A stretch of 64,000 bases of DNA from Fonsecaea monophora (taxonomy: Eukaryota > Ascomycota > Eurotiomycetes > Chaetothyriales > Herpotrichiellaceae), in NCBI RefSeq assembly GCF_001642475.1, contig NW_019174039.1:42200-106199 (forward strand), read 5' to 3'. Position numbers and translations under genes: made by a program. Under the pieces are notes generated by a model. It did not search any database and had not been told where the DNA came from. It saw only the letters and a list, made by a program, of their open reading frames with translations. Below, piece by piece: positions 55,861 through 64,000 of the stretch; the first letter of the stretch is position 1, and the number at the start of each line of letters is the position of its first letter.

Positions 55861-56559
55861 TTATTTCTTCACCTCTGGCTTCTTCTCCGAGTAATCCCTA
55901 AATAGACCCTGCATGTGCACGTTCGTGATCTTCTGGCCTCTGCGGACCTTCCTCTTCTCCTTCTTAGGTTTCACTGCCAGATCTGTCCGAGCCGGCTCTC
56001 CCGTAGACTTGTGATTCATCTTACGAAGCTCTTTGATTGTGTCCTCGACGCTCGGCAAGGGGATCTGGTTCCAAAGGTCCTTGAATTCTTGATCTAACGG
56101 CGCGTGGAGGGTAGGGTCGTCGATCCAGACCATTCGCGGGTGGTGGTCCTTCTTGTTGCGAGTTACGAGCAATCGGTGCTCGGTCTCGAGTTTGTCAATG
56201 GCGTCTTCAACATCGGCCCAGCCATCCTTCAGTTTCGACACCTGAATCCCCATCGCCGTCTCCTGCTTCTGCAGGAACTGGAGTAGGGAGTCGGCATCGG
56301 TGATGTTGTGCTCCGGCTTGAACAGGAAACTGTCTGTTTCCTTGTCATATGTGACTTTTGAGTTGGCGTTGAGGACGGCCAGGAAATGCTGGACAGTGGT
56401 CTCATCCCGTCTCTGGACGGGCAAGACAAAGGTGATCAGGTCAGAGGCTGAGATGCGCTCGGGGAACTTTTCGCGCAAGCGGCCAACGGCGTACACAGCG
56501 TTGGTGCGCACATCTGTCCCCGCCGGATCGGTCACCGGTGGTGCGTAGAAGGATGTCAT
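55861..56559 (-). CDS. TFA2: Transcription initiation factor TFIIE subunit beta
   Basis: General RNA polymerase II factor of 232 residues, single exon. It starts MTSFYAPPVTDPAGTDVRTN, then a tandem winged-helix region. The second unit has the very conserved FKPEHNITDADSLLQFLQKQ, then LKDGWADVEDAIDKLE and LLVTRNKKDHHPRMVW, which are diagnostic for TFIIE-beta. The C-terminus is basic (KPKKEKRKVRRGQK) and ends in a short helix. Most fungal orthologues have a longer N-terminal tail; an upstream exon could be missing, but no convincing one is visible. It is divergent from MLP1. Confidence 0.9.
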   Translation of the reverse strand: MTSFYAPPVTDPAGTDVRTNAVYAVGRLREKFPERISASDLITFVLPVQRRDETTVQHFLAVLNANSKVTYDKETDSFLFKPEHNITDADSLLQFLQKQETAMGIQVSKLKDGWADVEDAIDKLETEHRLLVTRNKKDHHPRMVWIDDPTLHAPLDQEFKDLWNQIPLPSVEDTIKELRKMNHKSTGEPARTDLAVKPKKEKRKVRRGQKITNVHMQGLFRDYSEKKPEVKK

Positions 56560-57327
56560 ATTCAGTGGCTGAGGCTATTCAGAGTGCGAATGTGCTTCTC
56601 TTTGTTTGGTGATTCCCCCTGGTTGCGGCGCAATGAGAGTGCGGGTGCGTGCGTGCGTGAGGGAGGGAGGGAAAGGGAGGCCTAGTCAAAGGATCCGCTT
56701 CCGTTTGCGGTAGAGAATCTATCTCATTTCGAAATAGCGAGCAGGTGACAGAGCGAGTGAGCCTGTCAAAGAAGACTGAGCATATGAATGAGCGATGAAG
56801 TTGGAGGAGGCTGATCAAGCATGTGAGATCCTCCGTGGCTGTTAAGTCATGCATGTGAGTTAGACGGGGGCGATAGGCGTGGTGAGAGGTGGGGTGGCAG
56901 GTAAAGCGAGTCTGAACGCCCCAGGTGCTACTACGGAAACGATTGGGCCACTAGGCTTACATAACTAGGCTCCTGCAGGCTAGCCGAACGCCTACAAGGA
57001 GATCCGTGGGAAAGCCCCCAAGTCACGTTCTTTCAGTTGCCCGCGCCGCCCGCTTCTGTCTGTTTAGAGATTCATTCTCGTGCATCTCCAATTTCATCTT
57101 GCCCTGCAACATTCCACCTCTCGCCATTCACCACGTTCGCTCCCTCTCTTCTTCTTATCCGTCGCTTGCGCAAGCAGCTTCTTGCGCCATGGTGAGACGG
57201 GCCGAAGTGACTTTCATCTCACCCTGAAGTTGCGCTTGTGGTGGGCGCATTCTTCACTTATACTTCATCTTTCCCTCCTCCGCCCTTGACGAAACAATTA
57301 CGACGCTACAAACCCTCCATCATCACG
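56560..57327. promoter_or_regulatory. Divergent TFA2/MLP1 promoter
   Basis: 770 bases between two housekeeping genes transcribed away from each other. It includes a GTGC/GAGGG-rich run (56640-56675) and a pyrimidine-rich tract (57115-57160). No TATA box is evident, as expected for constitutive genes. Confidence 0.5.
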
Positions 57328-60300
57328 ATGGCAGCCGAAGTGGACGTTCGGGGCATCGCTGCCTTCTCCTCGCTTCCTGAAACGTCTCTCACGTCCCTCA
57401 TCACTCAGCCAACGCCCGAGCTCGTGACTGCTCTTCTTCGCGCGATTGAGGCCAAGGTGAAAGAGTTTGAGCAGACCAAGTCTCAAAAGGTCAAACTCGA
57501 AATCGAACTCGAGACCGTTGTTCGGACAAGTGAGTCCAAGGCAAAAGTTTTACAAAACTCGCGCGACAAGGCCCTTGCGGAGTCAAGTAAACTGCGCGTC
57601 GAGTTGCAAACTTCGGGTACGATGATGATGATGATTCTCGCTATCCCTTGCGAGACTTGCTGACATGTATATCACAGAAAATACACGTTCAAGATTGGAG
57701 ACTGAGCTCGAGCAATACCGTGCTGCCAAAGCAAATGAGAGTTCCGAAATCAACACCCTCACGTCACGTATCTCCTCCCTGGAAGCGTCCAACAGGGACA
57801 CCTTGGCTTTGCTCGAAGCTAAGAATGCCGCGTATGAGAATATTTCCGAGGACCTTTCGACGCAGCATTCAAGGATCGCCGAATTCAGAAAAGAAATCAA
57901 CCAATTGGAGCTGCAGGTGCAGGCCGCAAATGCGACCGTTGCGAGTGCGAAATTCAAAGAGCAGTCACTCCAGCAAGAGGTTGAAATGCTCAAGAAAAAC
58001 AATGAATGGCTAGAGACTGAGCGGAAGATCAAGGCCGAAGAGCACACCAACTTCCGGAAGGAAAAGAATGCACGAATCTCAGAACTCTCAAGGTTGAATG
58101 AGCAGTACATATCTGAAGCCGAAACTCTGAGACGCTCCGAGACTTCGCTCAAACAACGCCTGGAGGAGCAGACGGCTAGGTTTGAGGAAACATTGGAGGA
58201 AATGCAGAAGATGCGAGAAGAAAAGATATCTGCCGAGGATGCGTTCAGAGTGGAACTGGAGAGTGTGAACCGTCTGGCTGAGCTGCAAGCGGCTTCTGCC
58301 GAGACAGCTAAACAGCGCGTCCAAGAGCTCTCTGCTGCTTTGGAGGAAGCCCGCGAGGAGGCTGCCGAAGAGATTGGCACCATCCGCGCCGAGGTCGAAA
58401 CCGAGCACAATGACCGGGTCGCTGCTGAACAACGTGTGGCCGAACTCGAGGAGTCTCTGCATCAGATGTCAAGTGAACTCGAGCAGGCTCGAACGGCAAG
58501 ACAGAGCACTCCTCAACGTGCAACCAACGGCTCAGGCATCACGACACCACTTCGACCTGGAACGCCTAGCGGTATTTTCTCTCCAGCATCCGTATCGAGA
58601 GGAAAGTCCCAGATGACCATGACTCAACTTTTCTCGGAGTACAAGAAGCTTGAAGCTGAGCTAGCCAGCGAGAAGCGTGCTAGAGAGCAGTTGCAGGAGA
58701 ACCTTGACGCTATGGTCGACGAACTGGAAAACAACAAGCCTGAAATTGAGGAGCTACGCGCTGATCACGCTCTATTGCAGAGCGAAGTTATCGAGATGTC
58801 CGCGATTGTCGACAAGACAAACGCTGAGCGAGATACCACCGTGAAGGAGTTGAGGAACTGCCAAGGCCAACTTGAGAGCAAATCACGCGAGGTCGAAGTT
58901 CTGGCTCAACAGCTTCGAGACAAGGGTTCAGAAATTCGGTACCTTCTCGTCGAGCAATATGTGCGCGAACGAGGCGAAGCCCTCACTCGAGAAGATTTTG
59001 AGGAGCTGGAGAGACAGAGTGAGGCAGCAATGTCGCAGGACATGGCAAATCTCTCCGAAAATCAGCAACTAATCAACCAACGACTCATTGTCTTCAGAAA
59101 CATCACCGAACTGCAGCAACAGAATGAGAATCAGCTGAAGACGATCCGAAATCTAGTTAGCGAATTAGAGAGCAACGAAGCGAAGGATCGAGAACAACAG
59201 AATCATGCTCTCAGCCGCGAACTAGAACAGGCTCGCGCACAAATTGCCTCATACCAGGACGAACTGAGGACCATGGTTGCCCAGACCAAGAGCTTCGTCA
59301 AGGAAAGAGACATGTTCCGGAACATGCTGACTAGGCGAGGTCACTTGCCTAGCCAGGTTCAACCGAACGACTTCTCCCGATCGTTGCCAGTCCCCAGTGG
59401 AGAGTCTCCAGCAGGCTCAGTAACTGGCGGCGAATCCGACTACGCCAAGCTACTCAAAGATCTTCAACATCATTTCGATTCGTATCGACAGGAAGCCTCG
59501 ACTGACCACACTGCCCTCAAAAATCAGGTCGCCGAGCTGAGCAGGAAGAACTCTCAGCTGCAAACTGAAATCAGTCGGACTGTCGGGCAATTGACGGCTG
59601 CAAACCAGCGATATGAAATGCTACAAGCTAATTATAACTCTCTAAAAAACGAAAACAGTGAGGTCCAGAAGCGGTCATACATCGCCATGGAAAATGCTAC
59701 CAAAAATGAGCTCAGGACCCAGCAAGTTGCTGAAGAGCTTGTTGAGGCGCGTAATCTCCTGGACAGCCTGCGCCGCGATTCAGCAAATTTGAAGGCCGAA
59801 AAAGACTTGTGGAAGAGCGTCGAACGTCGGCTGATCGAGGATAATGAATCTTTGCGAAACGAGCGAAGCCGATTGGACAAGCTCAACGCAAGTCTGCAGA
59901 CAATCATCAATGAGCGTGAGCAGGCAGATTCCGAAACACGACGTCGACTGCAATCCCAAATTGAGTCACTAGAGTCAGAACTTCAATCAACCAAGAGAAA
60001 GCTCAATGACGAAATCGAAGGAACCAAAAAGACTGCTTTACGACGGGAATATGAGCATGAACAAGCGCAGAAGCGAATCGATGACCTCGTTACCAGCCTG
60101 AGCACGACGAAAGAGGAATTGGCATCGGCAAAGACGGCTAGAGACCATTTGCAAGCCAGGGTTGATGAGCTCACGGTGGAACTCCGGTCTGCTGAAGAGC
60201 GCTTGGAAGTGCTGAGCAAGCCCGTAGAACCTACAACAGAGGCAAGCGGTCCCGAGGACAACGCTTTGAGCAAAGAACAAGAACTTGCTGTGGAAGTGTC

Positions 60301-63300
60301 GGAACTCAAGCGTGATCTTGAGCTCAAGGTTTCGGAACTTGAACGTGCCAACGAGCAGGTGGAAGTCTACAAGAACATTAGCCAGTCGAGCGAAGAACGC
60401 CTTCAAGAACTGAGCGAAACTAACGACCAGTATCGCGAAGAAACAGAGGCTGCCCTTGCTGAGAAAGACGCAAAGATCAAGGATCTCGAGCAACGTATCG
60501 AGGATATCTCCGCTGAACTCAATACCACCAATCAAGAACTGTCACGCCTGCGGGACGAACAAGCCGAGTTTGGTCGAAAACTCGATGAGCAGAAGGCAGG
60601 TTTCGAATCCGAGATTGAGCGGCTAAAGGAAGAGGCGGAAAAGAGTGCAGAGCAAGCTCAATTCAATCTTGAGGCTTCGAAAATTCAAGCCCAAATTGCC
60701 ACAGAAGCTCAACAAAACTATGAGACTGAGCTGCTGAAGCACGCCGAAGCAGCCAAGACACTCCACATAGTCAGAGACGAAGCCAATCAACTCAAACTAC
60801 AGATGGTTGACCTGCGAACACAAGCCGAAACGTCCAAGGCCGATCTTGAGAAGAAACAAGCCAGTTGGGAGGACATGAGAGAGCGGTATGAGAGAGAGCT
60901 TGCAGACCTCAGAAAACGACGTGAGGAGCTCGCCCAGCAGAACAGCCTATTACACGGTCAACTTGAAAGCGTTACTCAGCAGATTACGGCTCTGAAACGT
61001 GATCGTGCAGCCCTGGCGGAAGACGTGAATGGAGAAGCGCCTGCCCAGCCCTCTGCGGAGCTTGACAAACTGCAAGAAGTCATTACCTACCTCCGGCGGG
61101 AGAAGGATATCGTCGATGTTCAATACCAGCTCTCGGTCCAAGAAGCCAAGAGGCTACGGCAACAGCTAGACTTTGCACAGTCGCAACTGGACGAGACGCG
61201 ACTGAAGCTCGACCAACAACGACGATCTGAGGCCGATGCTGAACGCAATGCTCTCAGCCACAACAAGCTTATCGAGACTCTGAATGAGTTGAACCTGTTC
61301 CGCGAAAGTAGTGTTACGCTGCGAGCAGAAGCAAAGCAGGCCACTCAAGCATTGGCCGAGAAAACTCGACGCGTGGAAGAGCTAGAAGGCGAAGTTCAGT
61401 CTTTGCACGCCCGTGTTGCTGAGCTGGAGAACTTACTGGAGTTGAAAGAGGGCGAATTGAAACTGAGTCAAGAAGACCGGGACCACTGGCAACAACGCAC
61501 CCAGAATATTCTCTCCAAATACGACCGTGTCGACCCAGCCGAAATGGATGCTCTTAGAGAGAAGATGACCTCCCTCGAGCAAGAGCGTGACGAGGTCCGG
61601 GTAGAGCTCGACAAGGCCGTTGCCGAACGCGACGAGGCTCGTACAGCGCTTCAAGCACAGATCGAGAGCACACAGGCAGCAGTCGACTCTGCTAAAGGCG
61701 AGTTGAAGACGAGATTGGAGACGCAGTTCAAAGGGGTTCTCAAAGAGAAAAACAATACGCTACGCGAAAGAAAGGTCGAGTTTGACGCCCTCGTGGCCGA
61801 ACGAGATGCGTTGCACACAGAGCTAGATTCACTGAAAGAACAACTCGCAGCCACTGAAGCACCTCCTCTCGCGGCACCAGTTCAAGTCAATGGCGAACAT
61901 GCGGTAACTGACGACGCTTCAGCTGTGAGCGGTACAACTGGCGCCGACACAGCCGTACTGGCAGCTAGGATCAAAGAATTGGAGGAGTCGTTGGCAGAGA
62001 AGACCAAGGAACTGGACGAATTGAACTCTGCACAGGAAGAGAGATTCAAATCAAGAGTGGCAGCTAATGAGGCCATCCTCAATAAGCGGCTGGCCGAGTT
62101 TAAGCAACAAGCCCAGCAAGCGAAAGTGGCTGCTCTTGAAGAGTTGACGGCGAAGCTGAATGCCCAGCACCAACAAGAACTTGAGACGCTCAGAGCTACG
62201 TCCGTGCCTGTTGCCAGCGAGCTGCAGAAGCCGTCCGAAGAACCAACAGGCGCCCCTGCTCCTGTGACCAACGGCGAGATTCCTGACGAGGTGTTGCTGT
62301 CTCTGTCGGAAGAGAAAGTTAAGTTACTCGTGAACAAGAACGAAATTGTGCGACGCATTGTCCGAAACAACATCAACAAAGGATTAGAGAAAGAAAGGGA
62401 GAACATTCGGAAAGAACTAGCGGCATCCCAGAGCTCCCAGAACGAAGGGGCTTCTGCGGGACTGCCTGAGGACATGGAAGAGCGGCTCAAGGCCGAGAAA
62501 GAAGCGGTCATCAAGCAGAAGGAGGCCGAGTTTGAAACAGAGAAAGAGGCTTTGATCAAACAGTATGAAGAGAAGCTCGCTCAGGAAAAGCAAGAAATGA
62601 CCAGCAAGCACGAAGAGGAGCTCAAGAATCAGAAACTCCAGTTCGACGAAGAGTCGGCGAAGAAAATCGAAGAGCAAGTCAGAAATGCTGAGCAGTTGGC
62701 AGAGAAGCGAGGAACTGTCAAACTTAACATGTCTCAGAACAGAGCAGCTCTGGCAAGTGCGAAACTGGACGTGGTGAGAAAAGCAGCCGAGGAAACTCCT
62801 GAAAAGCCGGTTGGGGAGGTGTGGCAAGTTGCCAAAGACGCCAAACCCACAGCCACGGGCACTCCAGCAGCACCAAAGCCGGCTGCTCCTCCAGCTCCTC
62901 CAGCTACTCCGGCCACTCCAACCGCACAGAGCGCCGCGAAGCCAAACGTCCCTGTCAAAGCAGATGAGACGATTCAACCTCAGAATGCGGCTCCCGAGCA
63001 AGTAGCAGCAGCAGCCCAACCTGCTTCGCAGCAACCTAAGCCAAACCCACCCCCGCAACCTGCGCCACAGGCCAGTCCTGCTCAATCTGCTCAACCGCCT
63101 AAGGCCGCGCAGCCTGCTCAGCCTGCTCAGCCTGCTCAGCCCGCTCAATCCGCTCAGTCCGAACCTGCAAAGCAGCCTCAACCCGGGGCGGCCTTGATGC
63201 ACCAACTTCAGTCTGGTATTCCACGGGGTGGATCGAATCGTGGTCGAGGAAGCGGCATCCCGAGAGGACGTGGAGCACCCCGAGGCGGCCGTGGTGGTGG

Positions 63301-63499
63301 CCCAAATGTGCACACCGGCGGTAATCAACAGACAGGCCGAGGTGGAGGGGCCAATAGTCCGAACCGAGGAGCGTTGAACCCGCAAGCCGCTCAATTTACT
63401 CCCGGTGGTGGAAACAAGAGAGCTCGAGAGGATGGTGAGATTACGGATAATGGTGGGCAAGGGAAGAGAATCCGTGGCGAGGGAGCTGCGGCACAATAG
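57328..63499 (+). CDS. MLP1: Nuclear-basket nucleoporin Mlp1/Tpr
   Basis: Giant coiled-coil protein of 2036 residues forming the basket of the nuclear pore; roles in mRNA export surveillance and gene-loop anchoring are known for the family. Two exons, 57328-57616 and 57678-63499 (intron phase 1). N-terminal residues 1-96 begin MAAEVDVRGIAAF. Nearly continuous heptad repeats run from about residue 35 to about 1690, broken by a Ser/Thr/Pro loop (TPQRATNGSG..SPASVSRG, near 280-310) that precedes TQLFSEYKKLEAEL, and by further short breaks. The C-terminal 250 residues are a Pro/Ala/Gln tail with tandem AQPAQP units (63107-63163). An RGG-type segment (RGRGSGIPRGRGAPRGGRGG) and a basic end (NKRAREDG..GKRIRGEG) follow, suited to RNA binding and nuclear import. 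Confidence 0.9.
63107..63163 (+). repeat. Tandem GCTCAGCCT repeat inside MLP1
   Basis: About six 9-base units encoding AQP tripeptides in the disordered tail. In-frame copy-number change is likely between strains. Confidence 0.75.
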
Positions 63500-64000
63500 C
63501 GGCTTTGCAAGCTCAAATCCTCTGCCAAAGGAGTTCAACAATATACGGATGACGGCCTATTGCATGTTAATGGTAACGGCAGCCGCGGGCTGGGTCTCTG
63601 GCATCTGATTAGAACAAGGAAAATGGGCGAGAGCTGAAGAGTATTTCAGCCCGTGAAATGGGAAATGGAAATGGGTATGCATTGGGGGAAAGAGTGTCTA
63701 CTATGTTCTGTACAATAAAATCTACGGGCTCGCTTTGAGCAGAGGTTTTCTACCAGATTTTCAATCCAATCATTAAGGGTCTTCAGGAAGCTAGAGGTGT
63801 CTATACACACGTGCCCGGTACTTGTATACCTCGTATAGAACTCGTAGAAGGATATTTACCCACTGTCGGGAACCCACATGTCCCACCACCACCACCACCA
63901 CCACCACCCCCACCACCGTCCCTTATACACAACTCCGAGCCCACGAACCAAAGAGAGAACCCATACGAATGCTTACGCATAAAAAAAAAAAAAAAAAACA
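63500..64000. other. MLP1 3' region with (CCA)n and A18 tracts
   Basis: About 500 bases after the MLP1 stop. AATAAA at 63714-63719 is a good polyadenylation signal. A CCA repeat occupies about 63883-63918 and an 18-A run 63981-63998, close to the window edge. Confidence 0.7.

Noticed and set aside
62417..63541. 374-codon minus-strand ORF opposite the MLP1 3' end
   Set aside because: Created by the repetitive codon content of MLP1 on the other strand; composition is Leu/Ser/Arg-biased with no domain.
1..64000. CRISPR array, insertion sequence or bacterial operon
   Set aside because: No direct-repeat/spacer pattern, no transposase frame, and spliceosomal introns throughout.

Overview
The window is chromosomal DNA from a filamentous ascomycete (Pezizomycotina). 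Genes have short spliceosomal introns of about 50-130 bases with GT..AG ends and CTAAC/CTGAC-like branch sites, and the families include Zn2Cys6 regulators, a fungal-type NAD-isocitrate dehydrogenase, RRN5 and an MLP1/TPR nucleoporin. The mix of dehydrogenases, P450s and transporters would fit an order rich in catabolic clusters such as Chaetothyriales, but that placement is a guess.

Layout. Left, a conserved block: SEC5 (exocyst, cut by the window start), IDH2 (mitochondrial NAD-isocitrate dehydrogenase) and IRC3 (mitochondrial DEAH-type helicase). From 7.1 to 10 kb there is no gene I can defend, only a partial tRNA-Thr-like sequence. From 10 to 45.6 kb lies a large accessory region: a butanediol-dehydrogenase-type ADH, an SDR, a 15-exon TRI12-like MFS pump, a 969-aa Zn2Cys6 factor, a glyoxalase remnant, an intronless bacterial-looking zinc ADH, four more SDRs, an NTF2/SnoaL-like protein, two paralogous P450s, a sugar-porter MFS protein, an ABM-like monooxygenase, a compact 368-aa Zn2Cys6 factor, a drug-type MFS protein and an NAD-dependent epimerase-like protein. 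Right (46.5-63.5 kb), a second conserved block: RRN5, an HST3/HST4-type sirtuin, RIB3, a single-pass membrane protein, TFA2 and the giant coiled-coil MLP1/TPR.

How the genes may work together. The 20.4-38.2 kb part has P450s, SDRs, a zinc ADH, an NTF2-like fold, a small monooxygenase and a sugar-porter-like permease, but no PKS, NRPS, terpene synthase or prenyltransferase. This looks more like an uptake-and-oxidation (catabolic or detoxification) module than a biosynthetic cluster. The most interesting observation is a shared 14-bp element, CGG-N8-CGG/C (best form CGGACTATCTTCGG), in nearly every promoter of this part: before the ADH, in the SDR/NTF2 divergent promoter, before the first P450, an SDR and the permease, in the ABM/P450 divergent promoter, and before the last SDR. 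It resembles a binuclear-zinc-cluster site and suggests one regulon. The compact regulator at 38.8 kb is the obvious candidate. Substrate and regulator assignment are inference.

Exon boundaries were derived by hand from reading frame, GT/AG sites and family conservation; for each spliced gene the exon lengths sum to a multiple of three.
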